From: Rhineura floridana
Taxonomy: Eukaryota; Chordata; Lepidosauria; Squamata; Rhineuridae
Reading direction: 5' to 3'
NCBI RefSeq assembly: GCF_030035675.1
Contig: NC_084489.1
Location: forward strand, 36,230,001-36,294,000
DNA: 64,000 nucleotides
In this document: positions 44,101 through 55,800 of the stretch, in pieces
How the letters are laid out: each line of letters starts with the position of its first letter
Numbering within the stretch: the first letter of the stretch is position 1
Translations under genes and position numbers: made by a program
The notes under the pieces: model-generated
Told to the model about the DNA's origin: nothing
Databases searched by the model: none
What the model saw: the letters and a program-made list of their open reading frames with translations, nothing else

Positions 44101-47100
44101 ATGCAGCAATAGGGAAGCTTGAGCAGGGGAAGTGGGGTGAGGAAGTTTAACTCTTTCTCTCCCTGCCTGTGCTCTCCATTAAAAAAAATATCTCTGTATC
44201 TCTGTAGTTGTTTGCATTTTAAGGAAAATTCCCATTGGTTCCAGTGAAGGCTTCTCTTGAAATGCATTTGGAGAGGTGCTTTTTGTAAAAAATGTGGCAG
44301 GGCAAGAAAGAGTAGAACTTCACTTTTCTAGCACCACTACCCATGATCCTCAAGGCTGTTCAGACTTCCCTGCAACTGTTGTTTAGATAGCAAAAAGCCA
44401 TGCACATTACTTGCATTCAGATAATTAACATCACATCTAGTCTGGCCCTTAGTCAGAGAATGGAGCCAGTGGTCCTTCAGGCTTTACTCTATTCAAAATG
44501 TGACCTCTGTTAAGAAACAAATTCATTGATGACCAAAGTCCTATGATTTATGTTAGAATAGGAGACTCTCCGTCTGGGTGAATAGTAGAGATTTTTATTT
44601 TCCTCTTCAGTAAATTCAGAGTAGGCTGTAATATTTTTCAGGCCTACTGAGAGTGTGCCTTGCTCTGACGGACTCCACGTGTTGGTCAATACACAGAAGT
44701 CAGGAGAAGGCTAGCAGGCACAATCCTGATTTTCCTCCATGTGACGTGTCTTTCAGAATATCGGAAATAGGCTGTTATTAATGCTTTGTGTGTATTTGAG
44801 CTTACCATGTGGTAAAGGTTTGTTTTTTTGGTAGGCATCATACAGCAGGACAGGAAAACCCCATTTGTTATAGTCTGAATTCTGGTATACTTTCTTACTT
44901 GCTTATGTGTTTAGTTGTCCTAAGGCTGGAATCCCAGATAATTATTTCTGTCTGGCAACAAAAGGTGGCTCCTTTTTGGAAGACATTTGTTTAAACACTG
45001 TGCTTGCCAAGTATAAGCCTAATCATACTGAATAGCTACACCATTCCTGAACCATGACTTATCTTTCCTATCATCATAAAAATACTCTCAGCTATTTTCC
45101 AGATATATTTGAAAACCAGTGGTCTGAGGGGCCTTTTATTCTTGTCCCCATGTCTCCCCTTGGCAACATGTGTCACAAACAAAGAAGTTTAAACAACTAC
45201 ATGGTGGTAACTAAGTATCAGAAGAACACATTATGGGAAAAAGCAAGTGATTGCTTTGCGTGGAATACAATTGCGAAGAATGGGCATTCATATCTTGCTC
45301 TGAAGAAGAAATGGGTGGACTTGCGAAGTGTAACTTTCCACCTTTCACCCAACTCAGCCTCTCTAGTAGGAGGATATGGCCATGTTGTTCCTGGAAACAA
45401 TGAATGATCCCCTCAGCTCTAGCCAGCCAGATTTCTGGGTGCTGAAACATCATTTCTAGAGGAAATGCTTGAGGGTGTTACATTACATGATCAGCATGTG
45501 ACTGCGAGTCTGCATTTCCATGTGGCTATGTTGCAGCAAACAAGAGTTGGTAGGGGCAGGTCTGGAAGCATGAATATCGGCAGATTGGTCTTTTAATATA
45601 TTTTAAAATATCTCTTTCTAAATATGTAACTCTTACTGGTGCTGCACCTTCAAGACTGTTTTATATGCTTTGTTTTTTAAACCTATGGTACATGATGGTG
45701 CTATGAAACATGCTATCCTGTTATGCAAAATAATACCCCATTATCCCATTAGGATTTGCTGTGATTGGGTAGTTACTGGGGCACAAGAGACACAAGAAGC
45801 AATTTAGTACATTAAGCAAGCGAAGCGAGAAGGGGCTTAAAGTGGTTTGCCCAGATTGAATATTAGAGATGGAACAATCTGTCAATTTCAGTTGTCTGTT
45901 TCTCAAAATTCAGTTTTCCACATTTCTGCAGCAATTTGCAATTATTAAAAAAAACCCTCATGTAAATTATTCAGCATTTTAGTGCGAATTTCTCTTAATA
46001 AATATGTTTTTGTATGTATGTATTTTTGTATGTATTGTATGTATGTATTTTTACTAATATACCCATTTTTGCAAGCAATTTATCCTAATATACAGTAATG
46101 CATTTTTGTATGTTATTCTAACCAATATATTCATTTTGTGCCAACTTTCCCCCTAATTGTTGCGCTGCAGCCAACTCAGAAGGGACAGGAAGGGGGGAGG
46201 CATGAGTTTCAGGCACCTCCACAGCCAGAAGAAGCAGAGTTGGGGATTGTTGTGTCTGAGCAGGATCGTGCGGGAGGGGGGCAGCCTGCTCTCCAGCCAG
46301 TTCCCACGAGCAACGCCCTTTCTGAGGAGCCAAGCGCACCGCCCCCAGTTGATGCAGAGGACTTGTGGGCGGAAGCTTCAGAGTCAGTGCCAGCTCCTCC
46401 TTTACCAAGCAGTTCCCAGGAGGATTCCAGTGTGGCACCGCCCCCTCACCTCGAGCCCGTTGCTCGAGAGCAGGTGTCTTCAGATGAGCTGTTGGATGTG
46501 CGTCCCCTGTCTCCTCGTTCCCATCGCCGTGAGAAACGGACAGGGCAAAGACAGGAATTACGAAGGAGTCAGAGATTACGTTCGAAAACATTTCCTATAT
46601 AAGCCTGCCGCTCCCAGTGGGGGGTCGTTGAGTCAACTTCCTTCACATGCTGCAGAGCATGTCTAGAGTATAGTTAGGGACTCTAGTGAGTTAGCGTAGG
46701 GTTTCCTATGAAGCGCAATGCCTTTGATGTATCCATTACTCTAATAAAATGAGATTTACTTGCACACACACTCCAGCCTCATTCTTTCGGCTCTGGACGG
46801 GACACTAATATAATCATTTTTGTAAACACTCCTTGGTTGGAGAACTGCATTGCAAAATTCAGATAAATGCGAATTTTGAAGGATGGCTGTGTTTTGGTTC
46901 TCATATTGATTCAGAAAGGGCAAATTTGATAAATTCTGCTTTTAAATGCAAACTGAATCAAATTTCTCCCCTATCTCTAATAAATATTAAGAAGGTTTGC
47001 CAGAACAGTGGTGAAGCAGAAATTTTTTTGAATTTGGTTTAGGATTTTGAGGATCTGGACTGATGTTACTTTGTACACAAAGCTGTCTGCCTGAATACAT

Positions 47101-50100
47101 GCTGGGCTGCATAATAGCACCTGTCAATTTTTTAAATAGAATATGCATTACAAAGACGCAATAAATCTCTGGTACTATCTCTTTCAAGGAAATTTAAAAT
47201 TTGTTTAAAAAGGCAATGTGGCAATCTCATGTACATATGCAGCCTTGTGAAATAAAGATTAAAAGTGGAGGACGTCATCTTATTTACATTTAGTACTGTT
47301 TTTTTATACATTATGACAAGTGCTTGTAAGCAAAGTTTTTGTTTGTTTCTAGGGGTGCTCCATGATGTTACTCACAAAAGAGAGCCTAGGAATAGTAACC
47401 TAAAACAGGGAAACACAAATCATATAAAATATCCTACAGTGCTAGATCAAAATGCACACACATAAAATATCCTACATCAAAATACACACAATAAGCCCTC
47501 TCATAAAAAAGCACAAAAACTTTAGACCAGTGGTTCCCAACCTGGGGAGTCAGAACCCCCAGAGGGATTATGAAGTCATCCCAGCAGGGTCACAAAGAAC
47601 AAAGAGAAAAATTATTAATTTAAAAAATTAATTAATGGCTAATCTGTGCACCACCAACTGTGCACGCAGCTGCTTTCGCCTCCCCTTCCTTCCTTCCAGC
47701 CCACACAATCAGTTCCCACCACACAGAGAGCTGAACAGCACAGCACTGGAATGAGTGCATCAAGAGAAGCAGCCAGCGGGGCTTATTTAAACTCCAGTGC
47801 CTTGCCCCCCCTTTTGTCAGCAGCAGTGAGGGAAGACCAATTGGGCTGATTGGCTCTGGCTGTAGAGACAGAGGGACCCCAGGAGGGGGCCGCCTACCGA
47901 AAAAGTAATCCCCCCACAAATGCACACCAGGGCACTCATTAAAAATTCACTGTAAAGTTAACTGCTGCTGCTCCTGCTGGGAGGAAGGACGGGATATAAA
48001 TCAAATAATAAATAAAATAAATAATAAATGTATAGTGCAATGTATACATGTCTACTCAGAAGTAAGTCTCTTCATATTTAATGGGGCTTACTCCCAGGTA
48101 AATCAAATTGCCGTAATCAGACCAGACTAAGATACTGCTGAAGCTTTGAAACCGTGCTACCTTTTTGGTGGTGGTGGGGACATGGAGCTTTATAGTGCAA
48201 AGATGTATCATTCTGGTTAAAGGAAGTAAACATTTATGTCTAGCGTTGCCAGGTCAGAAGCATCCCAAAACCTGAGATTTTAGGGGCGGGCCCAAGTGAT
48301 GTCATGGGGAGGGCCCAAGTGATGTCATTAAGCATGATACATTAAGCATCAATCACAGTTGCTTGGAGCGTACAATTAAAAAAAATCTGACTGGAAATTA
48401 AGCTAGACATTTTAGCTAAAAGATGGAGCCTGGGTAGGGAACATTTAATCTAGCCTACTTGTTTTCGGCAAGAAGGGTTTAAGTGCCTTCACGCCAGGCC
48501 AGTCACCAGAAGGTCACTGTAGGAAGAAAGGAGCCTAGTGTTGTGGAGATGTTAGATGGGAGCATTCGGAAGTAAAGATGGATGCCCCGAAGGCTGCAAT
48601 TCTAAACACACATACTAAGATACTAATCCCCCATAGAACTCAACAGGACTTACTTCTGAGTAGATATAGTTTGGATTGTGCTGTTGGTAAAGCTTGACTA
48701 GGGATCCTCTGCAAAGACATCCATATCCAAGCAGGGTTGGCAACCCCCTGCCTGGAATGCCCTGCCCTTATCTTTTAATGTGGCTGCTCCAAACTTCTTT
48801 ACAGATTTGACCCTTCACTTCAGAAAGAGGTCTGAGAAATGAGTAAGAGTAAGAAGATTCTCTACGCTTTCTGTCTGCATAGATGCCCTCATCCTTCCCC
48901 TGCACCCAGCAGAAGCTCTGGGCCAGGCGGGACGCAGTGGCATCTCATAGAGGACACCCTCCCCTTTCATGGGGTGTATGATTTGTCCTGGCCCAGAGCA
49001 GATTTTGGGGTGGGCACCCCCAATTACTTATTTTTCCTGTATGTCTTTTTCTGCTTTGATTTTGTATAGATGCCCTCTTCTGTGCCCTGCGCCCAGCAGA
49101 AGCTCTGGGCCAGGCGGGACACAGTGGCATTTCATAGAGGACACCCTCCCCTTTCTGGGGTATATGATTTGTGCTGTCCTAGAGCAGATTTCAGGGTGGG
49201 TACCCCAGTTACTTATTTTTTTCTATGTACTTTTGTCCATTTTGATTTTGCATTGATGCACCCGTTTGTGCCCAGTGCCCAGCAGAAGCTCTGGGCCGGA
49301 TGGGATGCACTGGCATCTCATAGAGGACACCCTCCCCTTTCCTGGGGTATATGATTTGTCCTGTCCCAGAGCAGATTTTGGGGTGGGCACCCCCAGTTAC
49401 TTATTTTTTCCTGTATGTTTTGGTCTGCTTTGATTTTGCATAGATGCCCTCTTCCATGCCCTGCGCCCAGCAGAAGCTCTGGGCCAGGCGGGATGCAGTG
49501 GCATCTCGTAGAGGACACCCTCCCCTTTCCTGGGGTATATGATTTGTCCTGTCCCAGAGCAGAGTTTGGGGTGGGCACTGTGATGTTCCTATATTAATGT
49601 ATATATGGTAAGTGTTGGTTGTTTAGAAGATACATGGTAAGTGGAGTGAAAGAGGAGGGGGAGTGAATGGGCAGTAGAATGCTAGATGATTGGCTGAGTG
49701 TTTAAAATGGCTGAACGTATAAAAGGAAGAGTGAGAGTGGAATCTGGGGGGAGAAGAGAACTGAGTGGGTTGCTTGGTGGGGTTTGAGAGTTGTTTGCCA
49801 GGAGGGAGGTGGAGTTTGGATTAGTATTGAATAAAACCATATGCTTATGTGCCTTAAGAAGAAATCTTGTTAATCTTGTTAGCTTTGTTATCTGTAATAA
49901 ATACTTAATTTGGTTTACCAAAGGCCTGATCCTTGGCTGGGGTTTCACAGACCAGAAGGGAGGGTAAGGTAATGACCAAGGCTGAAGGGGAACTGTAACA
50001 AATGGTGGCAGCGGTGAAGAGAATAACAATACCAGTATTCAGAGTCTCTGGGAATACTAGTATTGGGACGTTACTGGTGGTTGCCTAGCAGGGGGATCTG

Positions 50101-52797
50101 TTGAGATCTGTGCTAGAGCGGGGAGAGAAACCATAAGAGAAAGCGGTCCGGACTGGTGGAGTCCCTGGTGGTGCCTAGTGACAGGCAGTAACCACGAGCA
50201 GGTAGGAACCTGACAGGGAGAGCCAGGGAAGGACGCATCACAGGCACCCCCAGTTAATTATTTTTTATGATTTTATGACATCATTATGTATTATGATAAT
50301 ATCAGAAGCCTGATTATTTTGATTGCATAAATGTATTGTTATTCTTGACGGGGAGAGTCCCCCGATCACAGTGATATATCATACAGGGTACCCCAACATA
50401 TATTTTGGGGTTCAGAAACATGTTAAGTTTGGTTTGAAGTTGCTGTAGTTGTCAACTCTTCTTTTTTAGTGTTTTGAACTTTCAAGCAAATAAGGAACTG
50501 AGAACTAGGAACCAACTTCAGCATTGTATCAGTTAAATAGATTAAACAGTCACGTGGGGGCAGCTGACATTTTGGTGTATATCTCGGGAACCAGACCACC
50601 TAGAAACTTACTTTTTTTTTAAATTGAAGCTGAGAGTCTGGAGATTAAGAGGTGCTAGCCTCTCTGCCTCTCCACTGCATTTTCACTAGGGCCATGGGTA
50701 AGCTTTCTGGTTTACCCCTCACTCCTTGGATAGTCACCGTTTCCTGAGGTAATATTTCCTCAGATTTTATTAAATCTGGCCTCAGTAACGTCTGAGCGGC
50801 ACCAGTATCAAGCAATGCCCAATAATTTGCCCCTTCCTCTCACTCACTTCCTCTCTCAGACTTGAATCAAGGTCTTACTTCTGTCCAGTTTATCTGGCAG
50901 AAATGAACCTTTTTCGTTGTTAGATCTTTTGGTTCTATTTTTACTGCCCTTGCCTGAGCAGGATTACTAATGGGGTTGGCAACCTCACATTGAAAACGTA
51001 GGTGCCCCGGTCTACCACATTTGTAGCATAATTTCTCCTCACTTTTAGGGTACACAGATCCACTCTGGGGTGTCCTGTGCCCTTCAGATTTTACTGGAGG
51101 ACTCACTCGCTGTGGCACCACATCCTTTTTGCCGCCATTATATGGTCTGGGTTTAAACTCTCTTGATGTTTTCCCCACCCAGCCAGTTCTATTGGAGGCA
51201 AAGTGATCCGCCATCTCTGCGGCCTCCTGCACCGATGTAGGGGAACGGTCTTTGACAAGGAGCCTTATTTCTGGTGGTAACTGATGGTATAATTGATCCA
51301 GTATCATGAGGCTTTTCACCTCTTCCACTGACTGAGCTTTGGCACTACTCATCCACTTTCCAAATATATCCATCAACTTTGCTCCCAGTTCAACAAAAGA
51401 CCTCCCTGCTTGGATCTGACAGTTTCGGAATAACTTTCTAAAATAGTCAGGTCCCAGTCTGAACCTTTTGTATACTGTCTCTTTAAACTCGGCATATGTG
51501 ACGGGCTTGTCTGAGGGGAAATATTGGTATACCTCTGCCAACTCCTCCTTGATCAAGTTCGATAAATATTGCATATATTTATCCTCTGGTAGCCCCCACA
51601 TTTGAGCCGCTTTTTCAAAAGTGCTGAGGTAAATTTGTGGATCTTGTCCAAGTTCAAACACTGCAAAATCTTTCGGTGTAACTCTTATTTTTGTTTCATT
51701 TCTGTCCTTTCTTGTTTCATCAGAATGAAACTTCTCTCTTTCAAACTTTAACTTTTCCACCTGTAATTCAGCATCCAATGCTCGTTGCTTCTCCCTCTCC
51801 TCAAACCCCATTCTCATTCTCTCAATTTCCAACTCCCGCTGTTTTGCCTTCTCTTCCGTTTCAAAGACCCTCTGCTTGTCATTTTCCTCAGCCTCCCTCC
51901 TCAGTCTCTCAGTTTCCAACTCCCGCTGTTTTTCCTTCTCTTCCGTTTCAAAGACCCTCTGCTTGTCTTTTTCCTCAGCCTCCTTCCTCAATCTCTCAGT
52001 TTCCAACTCACGTTCCCATCTTAACTTCTCTCTCAAGTACTCTATATAAGCAGGATTGCTTGAATACCCTTCTGGGGTCTCTTCCCTGACAGGTTGTTTT
52101 TTGCTGGACAGTTGTAAAAGCTATTAGTGCTACCCTCAGTTCATCTACCCCTTTACCCTCGTGAGGTAAATTGAATGTTATGCACTTCTCCACCAGCTCC
52201 TCTCTTTTCATTTTTATATATTCAGCCATGGTGTTGGAGTTCACTCACTCTTCTCCACACACTCTTTGCCAGTCACTCTCACAAGTAATCTTTATTTGTT
52301 ATTTCTGTTTGCCACACCACTGTTAGGGACTCTCTTTTGTCCGTATCCCACCCCTACAGCCAACACCTGTGACGCCCTTCCCTGGCTCTCCCTGTCAGGT
52401 TCCTACCTGCTCGTGGCTACTGCCTTTCACTAGGCACCACCAGGGACTCCACCAGTCCGGACTGTCCTTTTTTATGGTTTCTCTCCCCGCTCTAGCACAG
52501 ATCTCAATAGATCCCCCTGCTAGGCAGCACCACCAGTCACGTTCTACAACCAATGTTCCCAGAGACCTTGCCTGAGTCTCTCTATCCGGTTACATTCGTG
52601 ACTGCGTGCCTATGCTGTTCCCAGCCCCCTTGTATCAATGCAGATAACTCATAACTCGGGGTTGCTCTGGATACTTATAATGTTATCTTCTCCTCTTCAC
52701 CGCTGCCACCATTTGTTACTGTTTCCCTTCAACCTTGGTTATTACCTTACCCTCCCTTCTGGTCTGTGAAACCCCAGCCAAGGATCAGGCCTTCGGT

Positions 52798-52829
<32 letters not shown>

Positions 52830-55800
52830 ATTTATACCCCGCCTTCTGGCCAAAAAGCCCTCAAAGCGGCTTACAAGAAAAACACAAGTATAGAAATACA
52901 TCAATAAAACAATACAATTTACAAAAATTAAATAACAAATAACATTATTAAAAAACAGTGATTACAATAATGTTAAATAAAGTTAATAATGTACATTAAT
53001 TTCCATGGGTTTTTGGATCTACTCAGAAAGCGACTAGCCCTGAATACAGTCCTTAAGATATAAAGGGAGATAAGAAAGCAAATTCCTTCTTCTCCCCTCC
53101 CAAGTTTTTCATTTCTCTACCTGCTGCCCTTTACAACTGGCACACAACATTCCGTACATCCCTGAAGCTCACATGTCTTTACAGGACATATTTGTTTTAT
53201 TTTGTTTTTAAAATATATTTTTCTTTAAATTTATAAACTTACATACGTCTGGGTACCTAGGAAGTCCCTCAAGTATGAAGAAGCCATTACTTTTATTTGT
53301 GGGTGGCTATTTGTGGGTTTTCTATTTCTTTTTCAAATTACAGTAGGGCCCTGCTTCTCGGTGCCCTGCTTTTCGGCGTTCTGCTAATACAGTGCCAGTG
53401 GGGCGATTAGCTGGAGGGGGCAGGAGCTCCCCGCGGTCCAGCTGATCTCACCGGAGGGGGGGAAGATCAGCTATAGCGCACTACAAGATAACAAGATAAC
53501 AAGATAACGATAACTTTGATAATGATCTACAAGTTTATGGTTTCATCTATTGCTGTGATATTTGACTTATTACTAATCCGAACTCCACCTCCCTCTTTCT
53601 CCACACTCTCCTGACATACACCAACTCACACCCACCTCCAAACTCCACCAAAACAACCCACTCACATCCACACAGATTCAACTGTCATCCTTCCATTTAT
53701 ACTCTCAGCCATCCAAACACTCAGCCAATCATCCAGCATTCTACTGCTCATTTACTCCCCCCTCCTCTTTCATTCCACTTACCATGTATCTTCTATACAA
53801 ACAGCACTTACCATATATACATTAATACAGGAACATCACAGACCTCGACCCCTTTTACCGGAGATTCGACTTCCTCCTTTCGTTGGAATCGAACTCCGGC
53901 TGTGAGCAGAGCTTCGGCTGCGTTACTGCCACTTACCACTTTGTCCTACAGAATTCAATGGGGCAATAGCCTAGCCATGAGGTAGGTAAGTGAGCAAAAA
54001 AGATGATGGGTAAAGTAAGTTTAAAAATGTGAAATTACACATACTCAGAGTATTTTTGTTTCTGTTTATCAAGGATTTGAGCATGTTTTTATATAGTTGT
54101 ATATTTTAAAATGTGTTAAGTTGTTTTTAATTTTAAATTGAGTTCTTTGCATGGTTTAGGGTTGGCACTGGGAGAGAGCAAGGCTCTTGTGCCTTTAACA
54201 TTTGTGTGGCAGGCAGAAATTAAATAAATTAAATCAAGCCTTTTCTAGTATGGAAATACAAGTATGAGGAAAGCTTTACCTGTTGACATTTTGTTTGTTA
54301 GACATTATTATTGTCATATGGAGATTCCTGAGCCAAGTGCTAAAGAGGAGGCATCGTTATATACTGGTGGAACATTTGAAACCAGAGTCCAAATGTCCTG
54401 ACATCAACTGTTCATCAGTTTGGGTGGTTTACTTTTATCGCCTTTTCATTTTCTTCAAAATTTGTTAAAAGTTGTTTATATTGCTGTAACCTTCTCTGGG
54501 ACTTTCTGGTAAAGGGCAGATAATAAATATAATCATATTTGTTTTTGTGATGAATAACATTTTTACTAGGAGAAATGGTGGGATATAAATTTACTAAATA
54601 AATAAATAATAAAATAAATTATTTAATGCTTCATTATGTATTTTTTCAATTAACAGATACTAAAATTACAAGTGTAAGTGGAGGCCACGAAAAATTTTCG
54701 GTTACAAAGTGGGTCCTATACTCAGAGAGGTTGGGAACCACTGCTTTAGACAGTTAATCCCTGAAAAGCGTAGCTGAATAAGCAAGACTTTACTTATCTT
54801 CTGAAAGTTAGTCTATATGTTCTGACAAGTGATTTCTGTAAAACTTTGCAGATATCCTTATTCTGCATACTTCTTAATCTCATATTAGGGAGAGGCTGGA
54901 TCCAGGGCTCATATTTTGTTTTTCACAGTACTTAAGATAACTTGCTTTCATGTTATTTTATTTATTTATTATTTGAGTTATATCCTGCCGTTCTTCCCAG
55001 TAGGAGCCCAGGGCAGCAAACAAAAGCTCTAAAAACACTTTAAAGCATCATTTTTCTTCAGTATCTTTAAAAGTTGTGCAGGGGGAAGGGAGAATTCCAC
55101 CTTGTGGTTTTTCCCATTACAGAGTTGCAAGAACACCTGCACTTGGCTGACTTTCTCTTCTCCTAAAGATACAGGATCAGTCTCAGGCCATGAACCTGAC
55201 AACCCTACCCCCCATATATATGTATAAACAATGATAGGCTTGGCCTTGTCACATAGACCCTCAAGATGAGTGGAAATAACCTCTTCCCTAGAGCTTTGTT
55301 CTTTTAATATTGGTTTTACCAATTAATATTTTTAAGCTGTTTATTGAAAGCTAGTTTGTCAAATATATAAATATAAATTTGCAGATAATACTGTAAGAGC
55401 CGCAGTGTAGCTGCTACAGTAAAGTTGTCTAGCCACAGACTCCATGTGCCCTTAGGCCCATCAGGCAAAGGATCATGGTACTGCATTGCCCCGGTGAGAG
55501 AACACTGGGGCAGCATCCAAGAGGGAGGCAGCTTTTCTCATCGGGGAACTCCTGTGGCTGACACTGAGCAATAGAAAAACACAGATGCTACTGACTACAT
55601 GATTATGTCCCAGGTAACGAATAGCAGTTATGTTATACCATGGCCTTTTAATAGCAGTTATGCGTTTGTCTTGTGACCCAACTGAATTTCAACTTGGACA
55701 CTCTTCTACAATCTCCCGCTCTGTGTCACAGGTTGCCTGCTTTTTTTCTGAACAGGTGGAAGGATTCAAAATGGCTTTTTGATGATACAGTACATTTTTA

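Larger units (their letters stand above)
48241..50650 (-). mobile_element. TAGGGTTGCC-ended element, second copy (inverted, interrupted)
   Basis: Starts TAGCGTTGCCAGGTCAGAAG; 48241-48870 is the reverse of 26141-26706. 50545-50645 (GCTGACATTTTGGTGTATAT, CTGAGAGTCTGGAGATTAAG) is the reverse of 23200-23290, so it reaches almost to the other end, and the last roughly 80-100 bp are missing where the Gypsy fragment begins. The middle differs from the copy at 23122 and contains a tandem array. Confidence 0.6.
50651..53840 (-). mobile_element. Gypsy-like element, 5' LTR plus gag and part of protease (fossil, broken)
   Basis: Right to left: 5' LTR (52369-53840, swollen by later inserts), a short leader, gag-like coding (about 50870-52244) and a protease-like piece (about 50650-50870, with ALLDTGAAQTLLRP). 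The gag part has a charged coiled-coil region and a zinc knuckle CYKCGRPGHLRFQC. Polymerase and 3' LTR are absent. Incomplete, with a small number of breaks; moderately old. Confidence 0.85.
47528..54743. mobile_element. hAT (Charlie-like) element stuffed with later insertions
   Basis: The left end CAGTGGTTCCCAACCT and right end AGGTTGGGAACCACTG are perfect inverted repeats of the MER5/Charlie kind. CTTTAGAC flanks both sides (47520-47527 and 54744-54751), an intact 8-bp hAT duplication. The original element seems to be 47528-48240 plus 53841-54743; no transposase is readable. Between these lie an unclassified element, its tandem repeats, a solo LTR, a Gypsy fragment and further inserts. Confidence 0.85.

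Noticed and set aside
45054-45407. 117-codon frame as a COLQ intron gene
   Set aside because: No recognisable domain, composition like the surrounding intron.
46118-46666. Three overlapping 154-169 codon frames on both strands as a possible novel gene
   Set aside because: They lie within a solo LTR bounded by CTAAT duplications; openness in several frames at once points to composition, not selection.
48881-49578. CRISPR-like array because of regular spacing
   Set aside because: The whole 187-bp unit is repeated with no unique spacers, and the genome is a vertebrate's.
51691-52089. 132-codon + strand frame
   Set aside because: Reverse complement of the Glu/Lys-rich coiled coil of the Gypsy gag-like region.
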